NCBI GenBank assembly: GCA_026989405.1 | Contig: JALSJL010000015.1 | Coordinates: 1-34,492, forward strand | DNA length: 34,492 bases | DNA from: Marinosulfonomonas sp. | GTDB lineage: Bacteria; Pseudomonadota; Alphaproteobacteria; Rhodobacterales; Rhodobacteraceae | Reading direction: 5' to 3' | Shown here: positions 1-9,774 of the stretch, piece by piece | Layout: each line of letters begins with the position of its first letter | How positions within the stretch are numbered: position 1 is the stretch's first letter | Notes under the pieces: model-generated | Database searches by the model: none | What the model was told of the DNA's origin: nothing | What the model saw: only the letters and a program-made list of their open reading frames with translations | Position numbers and translations under genes: made by a program

Positions 1-527
1 GCATATCGGAAAAATCGTTCTGCGTGTCGCCCTGGAAAATTGAAGCGCGACAGGCGCATGTCGGGATGCTTGCCCGTTTTTCGTGTTTTGCTGTTCGCGA
101 ATTTGGGAAATTCGGCTGGAATTCATGGTTCTGTTTCCAAAACTCGATGAATCCGACCCGAATTGCTGATGCGGATTTGATACAGATCTGGAGGCAGGAA
201 AGGGGCCGGGGAAACACCATGCCGAAAATTGCTTCAGGTAGTTCGGTGGCTAATCTGGCTAATCCCAAGGTTGAAATTGACGTGAAAACAGAGTGTTGCC
301 ACGCCGGTTTCGGGCCGGTTTTGGCGGGCGGAAAGCTGCATTTCATCTATTCCTGGCAGGGCGGGCGGCGCATCAGGCCGGAATTCCGGCTGCTGCTTGC
401 ACAGGAAACAGTGCGTTCGTTTGAATGGGCCTTGCCCAGCCTGGCCGAATTTTGGCATTAATGTGTTCGAAGTGGGGCGGTATTCAGTGCCGCATGTTGA
501 TCAAAGTGCTCGTGAAGGGTTGTAACA

Positions 528-1214
528 ATGACCAAAAGTTTGTTTTCCACAGTTGGAGCGGTGGTTGCCGTTGGCGCGTTTGCCAGCGTCGCGATGGTGT
601 CGGCTTCGTCAGCGGCGACGGTGACGGTTGACTATCAGAACGCCTCGAACCCGTTCGGGTCGCCCAACTTGTCGCGCTATGTGCGCATCAGTTCACCGCA
701 ATATAACGGCGGCACACGGGCGGGCCCGTTCCGTCTGACCGGCGACGGCGGCATGGGCGATTTCGTGGCCTTCTGTGTCGATCTGGGCAAGTATCTGGCC
801 AATGGCCAGTCTTACACAACCGCGAGCAATTCAAATTTCGGTGGCGCGGTTGATACCAATATCGACAAGCTGTTCACCTCGGCCTACTCGGGGGTGTCGA
901 CCCAGGTGGAAGGCGCAGCTTTCCAGGTGGCCCTTTGGGAAATCATCACCGACACCGGGTCCGGTTTCGATCTGACCAGCGGGAACTTCAGCGTTCAGTT
1001 GGCGGGATACAGTGCCGCCGTGATCAATCAGGCCAGCAGTTATCTGTCGGGGCTCGCTTCGGCGGCAACCGGCGGCTACAACCTGACCTTCCTGAATTCC
1101 GGCACAAGCCAGAACCTGGTGACGGTCTCGCCGGTTCCGCTTCCCGCTGCTGCGGGGATGCTGGGCTTTGGTGTGCTTGCGCTTTTCGGTTTGCGTCGGC
1201 GCAAGAACGCCTGA
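528..1214 (+). CDS. VPLPA-CTERM sorting domain-containing secreted/surface protein
   Basis: N-terminal signal peptide (MTKSLFSTVGAVVAVGAFASVAMVSASSAA); C-terminal VPLPAAAGMLGFGVLALFGLRRRKNA = VPLPA motif, TM helix and basic tail. Confidence 0.9.
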   Translation: MTKSLFSTVGAVVAVGAFASVAMVSASSAATVTVDYQNASNPFGSPNLSRYVRISSPQYNGGTRAGPFRLTGDGGMGDFVAFCVDLGKYLANGQSYTTASNSNFGGAVDTNIDKLFTSAYSGVSTQVEGAAFQVALWEIITDTGSGFDLTSGNFSVQLAGYSAAVINQASSYLSGLASAATGGYNLTFLNSGTSQNLVTVSPVPLPAAAGMLGFGVLALFGLRRRKNA

Positions 1215-1241
1215 ACAAACCAGGGTTTTGACAATCGGAAC

Positions 1242-1268
1242 GGGGCGCCCGGGGGGGGCGCCCTTTTT
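1242..1268 (+). terminator. Rho-independent terminator after the VPLPA-CTERM gene
   Basis: GGGCGCC(1243-1249)/GGCGCCC(1257-1263) stem followed by TTTTT. Confidence 0.75.
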
Positions 1269-1275
1269 CGTGGTT

Positions 1276-1905
1276 TCACCGAACCGGCGCAAGCAAAGCG
1301 TCATCCATGGCGCAGTCCCTGATGGTATCTTCGCCACATTTTCGCGGCGCAAGATCCCTGGTCAGACAAAGCCGGACTTCCTGAATGCGCCCGCGTTTGC
1401 AGGTCACGGTCAACTGGTCGGCCTCCCACTCCGGATTGGCCTTCAGGAACGCTTCTTCGACCACATGGGCGGGAATGCGAACCGGGTCCTCGAGCCTCCT
1501 GAATGCGGCCGGGCGGTTGACCGCCTCATAGGCGCGCCGGGCGGTTTCGAAATATTCGTCGGCCCCAAGACCGGTGCACCGTCCATGCTTTTTCCATTGG
1601 TACCAGGCCGCGCCGGATGTTCCCATGATATCGGCCATGGCGGCGGTTTCCCGTCGTGGCGGGTCGCGTTCAACGGTTCGGCAATAGCTGGGCCAGCCTT
1701 GCTCGAACTGTGGCCAGAGCCCATGCAATACCCAGCCGAGTTCGCGGCCGTCGTCACATTGCGGAGACTGGCGCGCCTCGCCTTCCAGCGCACACCAGGT
1801 CGGCGACCAGGACAGCGACAGAAGATAGTAGTCGAACTGTCCTGCCTTCTCGCCGTCGGCCCAGGCAAGTCGGGTCATGGCAAGCAGAGCGATGGCAAGG
1901 CGCAT
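1276..1905 (-). CDS. Ribonuclease T2 family protein (exported)
   Basis: Start at MRLAIALLAMTRLAWA signal peptide; RNase T2 motifs FDYYLLSLSWSPTWC, LHGLWPQ and WKKHGRC(T). The ORF-track start at 2202 is too far upstream. Confidence 0.88.
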   Translation of the reverse strand: MRLAIALLAMTRLAWADGEKAGQFDYYLLSLSWSPTWCALEGEARQSPQCDDGRELGWVLHGLWPQFEQGWPSYCRTVERDPPRRETAAMADIMGTSGAAWYQWKKHGRCTGLGADEYFETARRAYEAVNRPAAFRRLEDPVRIPAHVVEEAFLKANPEWEADQLTVTCKRGRIQEVRLCLTRDLAPRKCGEDTIRDCAMDDALLAPVR

Positions 1906-2032
1906 TTTCTCTTTTCCTTTGGTCGCAGGCACACTATATGAAAGCCAACTTCCCCGAAAACGAAGACAGGTTCCACCCCCGAACCAGCCGTTTTCCCCGG
2001 CGAAGCAGGTAATTGTCGAAGGAGACACGCAC

Positions 2033-2785
2033 ATGGCCAAACCATTGATGGCGAAAGCAACCGCCGTATGGCTGGTGGACAATACGACCCTCAGCTTCAA
2101 GCAGATCGCCGATTTCTGTGGTTTGCACGAACTTGAGGTGCAAGGCATTGCCGATGGCGATGTGGCCGCCGGTGTGCGCGGGTTCGATCCGATTGCCAAC
2201 AATCAGCTGACCCAGGAAGAAATCGACGCCGCTGAAAAAGACCCGACGCACAAGCTGAAGCTGAAATTCAACGCAGCCGCTGAAGGTGAGCAAAAACGCC
2301 GGGGACCGCGCTATACGCCGCTTTCAAAACGTCAGGACCGCCCGGCCTCCATTCTCTGGTTGGTCAAGTTTCACCCCGAGCTCGCAGATTCGCAGATTTC
2401 CAAGCTGGTGGGCACCACCAAGCCGACGATCCAGGCAATCCGCGAGCGCACTCACTGGAACATTTCCAATATCCAGCCGATCGACCCGGTTGCACTTGGG
2501 CTGTGCAAACAGTCCGAACTTGATGCCGCCGTGCAGAAGGCCGCCGCCAAAAAGGCCAAGGAAGGTGGCGTGATGGACGATGATGAACGCCGCAAACTGG
2601 TCGGCACCGAGCAATCTCTGACAATGGAATCTGAGCCGAAAATTCCGACAGCGATTTCCGGCCTGGAAACCTTTACCCTGTCTTCGGACGACGCCAAAGA
2701 GCCGAAGGAAAACGAACTGGATGCCGACAGCCTGTTCAACTTGCCCGACGCGGACGAAGCCGAGGACGAGACCAAAAAGGACTGA
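2033..2785 (+). CDS. trcR: DUF1013 / cell cycle transcriptional regulator TrcR
   Basis: MAKPLMAKATAVWLVDNTTLSFKQIADFCGLHELEVQGIADGD... and KFHPELADSQISKLVGTTKPTIQAIRERTHWN are typical of the family; SD GGAG upstream of ATG 2033. Confidence 0.88.
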   Translation: MAKPLMAKATAVWLVDNTTLSFKQIADFCGLHELEVQGIADGDVAAGVRGFDPIANNQLTQEEIDAAEKDPTHKLKLKFNAAAEGEQKRRGPRYTPLSKRQDRPASILWLVKFHPELADSQISKLVGTTKPTIQAIRERTHWNISNIQPIDPVALGLCKQSELDAAVQKAAAKKAKEGGVMDDDERRKLVGTEQSLTMESEPKIPTAISGLETFTLSSDDAKEPKENELDADSLFNLPDADEAEDETKKD

Positions 2786-2796
2786 TCGGGTCAACC

Positions 2797-3225
2797 ATGT
2801 CGGCGATCGAGGACTGCACCGGGTTCCTTGGCACATGGACCTTGCTGCCTGCCTCATGCGTCCATGAGCAGGGCGATCCCCCACGGGAAGGTCAGTATCG
2901 GATCATGCGCCAGGGCAAGAACCTTCGCTTCGACACCAGTTGGACAGACGCCACCGGCGAGCGGCACGAGATCAGCTTTGAAGCGCGCCCGAATGGTGTT
3001 GCGATGCCATTCGACGGCGGCGGGCTTGCCGACGCGCTTTCGGTCACACTTGTTTCCGAGCGGCAACTTGACAGCACGGCGTGGTTGAACGGCAAGCCTG
3101 TCATGCACGCCAGGCGCACCCTGTCAGACAGCGGGCGGCAGATGACCATTTCGCAAACCGTCAACTTGCCGGATGGGACATCGCCGACAAACTGGTCGAC
3201 CTATGAGCGGGTGTCGGGTCCGTAG
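2797..3225 (+). CDS. Hypothetical protein, about 142 aa
   Basis: ORF directly follows trcR (11-bp gap); protein-like composition; no family recognised. Confidence 0.65.
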   Translation: MSAIEDCTGFLGTWTLLPASCVHEQGDPPREGQYRIMRQGKNLRFDTSWTDATGERHEISFEARPNGVAMPFDGGGLADALSVTLVSERQLDSTAWLNGKPVMHARRTLSDSGRQMTISQTVNLPDGTSPTNWSTYERVSGP

Positions 3226-3387
3226 CCGGAACGGTGCGCGGTTTGTGGCAATTCTGGAATCCGAGCCGGGACAAACGGGATCTTCGCGCTGCGGCGCGGC
3301 GTCAGAGCATGTCGCGGATGACTGGACCCAGCGCGGCACACACCAGAGGGCAGGCGGGCGCAGCCCGGGCTGCTTGCGCGACCCGGG

Positions 3388-4704
3388 TCAAGCAAGTGTG
3401 ATTTGACGCGACATGCGCGAGTTGCGCCGGAGAGCCACTGTTTCCAGGTCGTGCACCGGTCGGCGCAGCGCCAGAATGCGTTGCGCTTCATCGGCGCGGC
3501 CAAGTTTCAGCAGGGCGGACAAGAGCGCAAACTCCAGCATGTCGCGCTGTGCCCGGCTGCCGCCGAGGCGCGCGTGATCGGCCATCGCAGACGTGAAATG
3601 CTGCGCAGCATTTTCCCAATGCTGCGCAGCAATTTCGCGAAAACCCCTTGCGAGGGCGCCGACAAGGTCAGCCGCCGGACCGGCCGGCGCCTTGATGATC
3701 TTTTCCAGCGCCTCGGTGCGCCCGGCCATGGCATGCGCCAGCGCGGCGTGGACATCGGCAAACCCCAGCCCCGGCTCGGCAAAGAAGCGTTGCGCGTAGT
3801 CGCTGACCTGCGTCCATCGCTCGGGGGCGACCTTTTCGCCCGCCAGTTCGGCGCGATACAGGATCGAGGCCATGTCGGTCAGCACGTTCAGGGCAAGCCC
3901 CTGCGCCACACCTGGCGCAATGTCAGCGTCAATCCGGCGCCACATTCCGGCTGTGTCGCCATCGCCCAAAGCCCAAAGCGCCGCGTGCCATGACAGGTGG
4001 CCGTGCAGCATTCCGGCGCGGTCGTAGCCCGGAAGCCAGTCTTCCAGATAGGCCGTGCCGGCGGCACTGTCGCCTGCTTCATACCAGACATGGGCCCGGA
4101 TATGGGCAGCGTTGGCGTTGCGCGGGTTCAGTGCCAGCGCGCGTTCTACCGTCGCATCGGCCGGGTCGATCTGGCCGGTTTCGCATTGGGCGAATGCGTG
4201 CTGGCCAAGAAACCACCAGTCATCGCCGTAGTGGGGCAGAAGCGTCGTTGTCAACGCAAGCTGTTCGGCTTCGCGCCCCGGTAGGCCGGAAAACCCGATC
4301 AGCCCGAACACCCCGGTGCAGGCCTGCGCCAGCAGCGCGTCACGCGGGTGCTGCGAAAGATGGGCGCGGATCGCCTGCAGGGCGGCGGCGGGCTTGCTGG
4401 CGATGAGCAGGGACAGGGCTTCGACATGCGCGGCTTCGCGCGGGCCAAGCCCGTCCGAAAGCCGTTGCGCGCGCGCCAGCGCCTTGCGGGCGCCCCCGGC
4501 GTCGCCCGTCATGTGCCGCGCGCGCGCCAACCCGGCATGGCCGAGCGCGAAACCGGGATCGGCCGCGACGCAGTTCTCGAAGGCCTCGACCGGGCGGGCC
4601 TCGGCGGCAAGCAACAGGTCGAGCGCTTGCACATAGTGGTCTCTCGCGGTTGTGGACGATGTCGTCAGGGCGTTGCCATAACGGTCGCAAAGCGCTGATT
4701 TCAT
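3388..4704 (-). CDS. Tetratricopeptide repeat protein (TTC38-like)
   Basis: Helical repeats with [14 protein letters not shown] and [25 protein letters not shown] overlap with the recR stop. Confidence 0.8.
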   Translation of the reverse strand: MKSALCDRYGNALTTSSTTARDHYVQALDLLLAAEARPVEAFENCVAADPGFALGHAGLARARHMTGDAGGARKALARAQRLSDGLGPREAAHVEALSLLIASKPAAALQAIRAHLSQHPRDALLAQACTGVFGLIGFSGLPGREAEQLALTTTLLPHYGDDWWFLGQHAFAQCETGQIDPADATVERALALNPRNANAAHIRAHVWYEAGDSAAGTAYLEDWLPGYDRAGMLHGHLSWHAALWALGDGDTAGMWRRIDADIAPGVAQGLALNVLTDMASILYRAELAGEKVAPERWTQVSDYAQRFFAEPGLGFADVHAALAHAMAGRTEALEKIIKAPAGPAADLVGALARGFREIAAQHWENAAQHFTSAMADHARLGGSRAQRDMLEFALLSALLKLGRADEAQRILALRRPVHDLETVALRRNSRMSRQITLA

Positions 4705-5297
4705 AATGCTTTTCTGGCCTTCAGCGCGGCGCCGATGGTGCCGTCGTCAAGGTAGTCAAGCTCGCCTCCGATTGGCACGCCCTGGGCGAGCGAGGTGACG
4801 CTCACGCGGCCCTCAAGCTCATCGGCGATGTAGTGGGCCGTTGTCGCCCCGTCGATCGTGGCATTCAGCGCCAGGATCACCTCGGTGATGTTTTCAGCCG
4901 CGATGCGCTCGCGCAGCCGCGGGATCGACAACTCTTCCGGGCCGATGCCGTCCAGCGCGCTGAGCGTGCCGCCCAGAACATGGTAGCGGCCCCCGAACAC
5001 GCCGGCACGCTCCATCGCCCAAAGGTCGGCCACGTCTTCCACGACGCAAAGTTCGCCGGTCGCGCGTTTTTCGCTGGCGCAGATGTCGCAGGTGTCCGAG
5101 GTGCAGACATTGCCGCAGGTCAGGCATTCGCGCGCGGTGGCCGCGACGCTTTGCAACGTGTCGGCAAGCGGTGTCATCAGAAGCGCGCGCTTCTTGATCA
5201 TGTGCAGCACCGCGCGGCGTGCCGAGCGCGGCCCGAGGCCGGGCAGCTTGGCCATGATGTCGATCAGGGCCTCGATGTCGCGGGTTGCCTCGCCCAA
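4701..5297 (-). CDS. recR: Recombination mediator RecR
   Basis: [33 protein letters not shown] zinc motif, and Toprim region [26 protein letters not shown]. Confidence 0.96.
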   Translation of the reverse strand: MGEATRDIEALIDIMAKLPGLGPRSARRAVLHMIKKRALLMTPLADTLQSVAATARECLTCGNVCTSDTCDICASEKRATGELCVVEDVADLWAMERAGVFGGRYHVLGGTLSALDGIGPEELSIPRLRERIAAENITEVILALNATIDGATTAHYIADELEGRVSVTSLAQGVPIGGELDYLDDGTIGAALKARKAL

Positions 5298-5300
5298 GGC

Positions 5301-5645
5301 TCAGACCGGCAGGTTCATGTCGGCCGGCAGCCCCATCGCCTCGGTCAGCTTGCGCATTTCTTCCTGCGAGCGATCCGAGGCCTTCATCTGCGCATCCTTG
5401 ATCGCGGCAAGGATCAGGTCTTCGACCACTTCCTTTTCGTCTGCATTGAAGATCGACGGGTCGATATCGAGCGCCGTCAACTCCCCTTTGGCGGTGGCGG
5501 TGGCCTTGACCAGACCGGCGCCGCTTTCGCCGGTGACGGTCATCGAGTGCAACTGTTCCTGCAGATCGCTCATCCGGGTCTGCATTTCCTGCGCTGCTTT
5601 CATCATCTTGGCCATGTCGCCAAGTCCGCCGAGGCCTTTGAGCAT
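5301..5645 (-). CDS. YbaB/EbfC family nucleoid-associated protein
   Basis: MLKGLGGLGDMAKMMKAAQEMQTRMSDLQEQL...; located between dnaX and recR as in many genomes. Confidence 0.93.
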   Translation of the reverse strand: MLKGLGGLGDMAKMMKAAQEMQTRMSDLQEQLHSMTVTGESGAGLVKATATAKGELTALDIDPSIFNADEKEVVEDLILAAIKDAQMKASDRSQEEMRKLTEAMGLPADMNLPV

Positions 5646-5856
5646 GGGGTGTCTCCTTCGGTGCATCGTTTGCGTTCGCTTGCCAGACAGATACGTGCTG
5701 CACCGCCCCAGAACAAGGGCGGGCGCTCATTGACGCCGGGTCGAATGTGTTTCACCGGCTTCCGCGGGGCGATCGTTTTGCGGGCTTGCGGCGCGATTGG
5801 GGGCCGGCGTCGCGGTGTGTTCAGCGAGGAAGTCTCCAGAGCAGGGATGGTGGGGG

Positions 5857-7623
5857 TCAGTCTTCCTCGAAGGGGTCCCAGTCCGCATCCGGCTCGGGTT
5901 GGCCTAGGTCCTGGTTGTCGACTGCCAGGTCTTCGAAACTGCGAACAGCCTTGATGGTTGCCGCCGGAAACGCGTTGAAAATCGCCTGCACCACCGGGTT
6001 TTCCATGGCCTTCGCCTTTTGGTCGTCGCGGTCTGCCTCGCGGGTTTCGGCGATGGTCGGCGTGTCGCAGTCTGAAACCACCGTCACCCCCCAACGCGTT
6101 CCGGTCCAAAGCTGCAGGCGCTGTGCCAGATCTTTCGCAAGGTCACGCGACGCGGTTTCTGTCGGGGTGAACTCAATGCGCCCGGGGGCATAGCTGGCCA
6201 GCCGCAGGCCATCTTCGACCTCGATCAGCAGTTTGATGTCACGCTTTTTGCGGATCAGTTCGACCACGCTGTCAAATGTCGCATAGCGTTCCAAGGCGGG
6301 TTCGGCGGCAAGCGCGGGTGCAATTGCGGCACTGGCGCGTGGGCCGCCGGGGGGTGGCGGGGCCGCTGATTGCGGGGCAGGGGCCGCCGCATGCGGAGCC
6401 GTGGCAGGCCCTGAAGCGGTGCGACCGGCGCCCGATGGCGGCGGGGTCGAGGGCGGCGGGCTGTCGTGCAGTTTTCGCAACAGCTCCTCGGGGCTGGGCA
6501 GGTCGGCCACATGGGTCAGCCGGATCACCGCCATCTCGGCGGCCATCATGGCATTCGGGGCGTGCGAGACTTCTTCCAGAGATTTCAACAGCATCTGCCA
6601 CATCCGCGTCATCGCGCGCATGGGCAGCCTTTCCGCCAGGGCCTGGCCGCGTGTGCGTTCATCGGGGGCAACCGTCGGGTCTTCGGCCGCATCCGGGGTG
6701 ATCTTGATCACCGAAATCCAGTGTGTCAGTTCCGCGAGATCGCGCAGCACCGCCATCGGATCGGCGCCGTCGGCATATTGCGAGGACAATTCACCCAGTG
6801 CGCCGGCGGCATCGCCCTGCATGATCATCTCGAACAGGTCCATCACCCGGCCCCGGTCGGCCAGCCCGAGCATCGCGCGCACCTGATCGGCGGTGGTCTC
6901 GCCGGCGCCATGCGACAGCGCCTGATCGAGCAATGAGGTCGCATCGCGGGCCGAACCTTCGGCGGCGCGGGTGATCAGCGCCAGGGCCTCGTCGCTGATC
7001 TGGCCGCCTTCGGCCTGGGCGATACGCCGGAGCAAGGCGATCATCTGTTCCGGTTCGATCCGGCGCAGATCGAACCGCTGGCAGCGCGACAGCACCGTCA
7101 CCGGCACCTTGCGGATTTCGGTTGTGGCAAAGATGAACTTTACATGCGCGGGCGGCTCTTCCAGCGTCTTCAACAGCGCGTTGAAGGCCGAGGTGGACAA
7201 CATGTGCACCTCGTCGATGATGTAGATCTTGTAGCGTGCGGATGCGGCGCGGTAGTGCACGCTGTCGATGATTTCGCGGATGTCGCCGACCCCGGTGCGG
7301 CTGGCGGCGTCCATTTCCATCACGTCCACGTGGCGCCCTTCGGCGATGGCGACGCAATGTTCGCACTCACCGCAGGGTTCGGTCGTCGGCTGGCCCTTGC
7401 CGTCGGGGCCGATGCAGTTCAACCCCTTGGCAACGATGCGCGCCGTGGTGGTCTTGCCGGTGCCACGGATGCCGGTGAGAATGAAGGCCTGCGCGATGCG
7501 GTCGGCCTCGAATGCGTTTTTCAGGGTGCGCACCATCGCATCCTGGCCGACGAGGTCGGCGAAAGTCTCGGGCCGGTACTTGCGCGCAAGCACCTGGTAG
7601 TTGTGTTCTGAAGCGTCGCTCAT
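5857..7623 (-). CDS. dnaX: DNA polymerase III subunit gamma/tau
   Basis: YQVLARKYRPETFADLVGQDAMVRTL, GIRGTGKTTTARI, zinc cysteines, DEVHMLS, Pro/Ala-rich linker and C-terminal tau domain. Confidence 0.96.
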   Translation of the reverse strand: MSDASEHNYQVLARKYRPETFADLVGQDAMVRTLKNAFEADRIAQAFILTGIRGTGKTTTARIVAKGLNCIGPDGKGQPTTEPCGECEHCVAIAEGRHVDVMEMDAASRTGVGDIREIIDSVHYRAASARYKIYIIDEVHMLSTSAFNALLKTLEEPPAHVKFIFATTEIRKVPVTVLSRCQRFDLRRIEPEQMIALLRRIAQAEGGQISDEALALITRAAEGSARDATSLLDQALSHGAGETTADQVRAMLGLADRGRVMDLFEMIMQGDAAGALGELSSQYADGADPMAVLRDLAELTHWISVIKITPDAAEDPTVAPDERTRGQALAERLPMRAMTRMWQMLLKSLEEVSHAPNAMMAAEMAVIRLTHVADLPSPEELLRKLHDSPPPSTPPPSGAGRTASGPATAPHAAAPAPQSAAPPPPGGPRASAAIAPALAAEPALERYATFDSVVELIRKKRDIKLLIEVEDGLRLASYAPGRIEFTPTETASRDLAKDLAQRLQLWTGTRWGVTVVSDCDTPTIAETREADRDDQKAKAMENPVVQAIFNAFPAATIKAVRSFEDLAVDNQDLGQPEPDADWDPFEED

Positions 7624-7688
7624 CGGGGTTCCCTGGTCATCGCAAACCCCAGATTAGGCGCTGGCGCGGCGCACGTCCAGCGGGCTTG

Positions 7689-7743
7689 GGGTCAGGACCC
7701 ATCAATCTTGCATCACTGGCGCAGGATTGATGGCTCCTGACCC
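7689..7743. repeat. Imperfect inverted repeat, 19-bp arms and 17-nt spacer
   Basis: GGGTCAGGACCCATCAATC (7689-7707) and GATTGATGGCTCCTGACCC (7725-7743); one mismatch. Confidence 0.85.
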
Positions 7744-7805
7744 TGGCTGTTTTACATGCCAACGGTCGCGATGTATTCCGGCCAAAGCGGAAAACGGGGG
7801 CAGCC

Positions 7806-8147
7806 ATGGCCGGCAGAAGAAACGAAGACGAGGCGCGCGCCGCCGAAAGGCGCACCATGGTGCTGATGGCGCTTATGGCGCTGTGGCTGGCGGCCTATGG
7901 CTATTCGATCATCCATCTGATCACGACGGCCCCGATCGGCAGCGGGTTCACCCGCGGCCTGAACCGGTTCACCGGGTTCCTGGGCTGGCAAGGCGTCGCC
8001 GGGATGCTGGCCTTCGGCTGCTGGGGCATCGGTTGGTCCTTTCCCAAGGGCAGCGGCATCCGGCGCGCCAGCGCGGTGCCCCTGGTGCTGGCCCTTGCAT
8101 TGGTGCTGGTGATCATCGGCATGGTGATCTTCGGGGTCAGCGCCTAG
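7806..8147 (+). CDS. Small hypothetical membrane protein (3 predicted TM segments)
   Basis: Hydrophobic segments MVLMALMALWLAAYGYSIIHL, GVAGMLAFGCWGIGWSF and VPLVLALALVLVIIGMVIFGV; converges with and overlaps the speB-like 3' end by 11 bp. Confidence 0.7.
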   Translation: MAGRRNEDEARAAERRTMVLMALMALWLAAYGYSIIHLITTAPIGSGFTRGLNRFTGFLGWQGVAGMLAFGCWGIGWSFPKGSGIRRASAVPLVLALALVLVIIGMVIFGVSA

Positions 8148-9120
8148 GCGGCGCTTTGCCCGGCAGCCCCGGCGCCACCATCACGCACAGCATTTCGAAC
8201 ATGATCGATGCGCCAAGGAACGCGGTGGCGCCGGAGGCATCAAACGGTGGCGACACCTCGACCAGGTCCGCCCCCACAAGGTTCAGCCCGGCCAGTTCGC
8301 GCACCACCTGCAACGCCTGAAAGCTGTTCGGGCCGCCGACCTCTGGCGTGCCGGTGCCGGGCGCGAAGGCCGGGTCGATGAAGTCGATGTCGTAGGACAG
8401 GTAGGTGGGCCGCCTGCCGACGATCTCGCGCGCTTCGGCCATCACGTCGGCGATGCCGCGGTCGAAAAACTCTTCGATCGTGACGATGCGGATGCCGACG
8501 GCCTGTGCGAAATCGCGATCTTCCCGGTCGTAGGCCGTGCCGCGAATGCCGATCTGGATCACGCGCTTCGGGTCCAGCAGCCCTTCTTCGACGGCGCGGC
8601 GAAACGGCGTGCCGTGGGTGAACATGGTGCCGCCGAAATAGCTGTGGAACAGGTCCGTGTGGCTGTCGAAATGCACCATGCCCAAAGGCTCGTCCGCGGC
8701 CAGGGCGCGCAGCACCGGCAGCGACGTCAGATGGTCGCCGCCCACGGTCAGTGGCGTGATTCCGGCCTGCCGGACATCTGCAAGGAACGCCGTGATCCGG
8801 GCCATCGTGTCGGTGATGTCGGCCGGGTTGGGGGCCACATCGCCCAGGTCGGCGCAATTCACGGTTTCGAACGGGCGCACGCCGGACACGCCATGTTCGG
8901 CGCGGATCATGGTCGAGGCGTCGCGCAGCTGCCGCGGCCCGTGGCGCGGGCCGGGGCGGTTGGTGGTGCCGCTGTCCCATGGCACGCCGATCAGCCCGAT
9001 CTGCACCTCGCTGAAACGCGCATGATCGCGCGGCACATGCGGCAGACGCATGAATGTCGGGATGCCGGCAAACCGCGGCAGGTCAAACCCCGAAACCGGG
9101 TGGAAGAACGAGTCATTCAT
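8137..9120 (-). CDS. speB: Agmatinase / ureohydrolase family protein
   Basis: GVPWDSGTTNRPGPRHGPRQLR, VGGDHLTSLPVL, MVHFDSHTDL and SYDIDFIDPAFAPGTGTPEVGG metal-binding motifs. Confidence 0.92.
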   Translation of the reverse strand: MNDSFFHPVSGFDLPRFAGIPTFMRLPHVPRDHARFSEVQIGLIGVPWDSGTTNRPGPRHGPRQLRDASTMIRAEHGVSGVRPFETVNCADLGDVAPNPADITDTMARITAFLADVRQAGITPLTVGGDHLTSLPVLRALAADEPLGMVHFDSHTDLFHSYFGGTMFTHGTPFRRAVEEGLLDPKRVIQIGIRGTAYDREDRDFAQAVGIRIVTIEEFFDRGIADVMAEAREIVGRRPTYLSYDIDFIDPAFAPGTGTPEVGGPNSFQALQVVRELAGLNLVGADLVEVSPPFDASGATAFLGASIMFEMLCVMVAPGLPGKAPPRR

Positions 9121-9165
9121 GCCCGCCAGCCTGACCGGGCCGGCGCGATTTGCCAAGCGCGTCTT

Positions 9166-9753
9166 TCAGCCCCGCATGAATACATCGTAACGCGTTGATT
9201 TTCCCACTATCTGATGCGACGGGGCCGGGATGCCCGGCATCGGCTCTGCCTTGCGCGGCCATTTCAGAACCACCCGCTTGCGCGCGCATTCCAGCGCCAC
9301 CTGCATCAGCTCGGCGGCATCGTCATCCTGGCCGACCAGTTCGCGCAAAAGCCGCATCTGTTGCTTGACCAGCGCGCGGGTTCTGCGCGGCGGGTGCATC
9401 GGGTCGACCAGCACCACGTCCGGCGCCAGCCCCGGCAACAGCGCGCGCGCATCGCCCTGCAGCAGCGTCATGCGCGCGACGATGGCCTTGGTTTCTTCGA
9501 CCTCGCCCGCCCGCGCGATGGCCCGCGCCAGCGCCGCGTGGACCGTGGGCGCGCGTTCGATCAGCGTCACCCTGGCCCCCAGCGTCGCCAGCAGGAACGC
9601 ATCGCGCCCCAGCCCGGCGGTGGCATCCACCACATCCGGCGTCGCCCCGCCTTTCATGCCGACGGCGCGCGCCAGAGCCTGCCCGCGCCCGCCGCCGAAA
9701 CGGCGCCGGTGGTCCACCGCGCCAGAGATAAAATCAATGCTCAGGTCGTCCAT
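9166..9753 (-). CDS. rsmJ: 16S rRNA (guanine-N2)-methyltransferase RsmJ-like, SAM-dependent
   Basis: DDLSIDFISGAVDHRRRFGGGRGQALARAVG and VVDATAGLGRDAFLLATLGARVTLIER. Confidence 0.88.
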   Translation of the reverse strand: MDDLSIDFISGAVDHRRRFGGGRGQALARAVGMKGGATPDVVDATAGLGRDAFLLATLGARVTLIERAPTVHAALARAIARAGEVEETKAIVARMTLLQGDARALLPGLAPDVVLVDPMHPPRRTRALVKQQMRLLRELVGQDDDAAELMQVALECARKRVVLKWPRKAEPMPGIPAPSHQIVGKSTRYDVFMRG

Positions 9754-9774
9754 GGGCGCATAATCGCAGCAGGC

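Noticed and set aside
24-461. 145-aa plus-strand ORF at the window start
   Set aside because: No recognisable domain, no convincing SD, low-confidence composition; treated as intergenic or undetermined.
3599-3631. Two copies of the self-complementary 12-mer TGCTGCGCAGCA spaced 21 bp apart
   Set aside because: Lies inside the TPR gene and is explained by a short protein repeat ([12 protein letters not shown]); no need for a regulatory explanation.
5857-7623. Possible programmed frameshift in dnaX
   Set aside because: I saw no obvious A-rich slippery heptamer in the minus-strand gene; the full-length tau frame is open.
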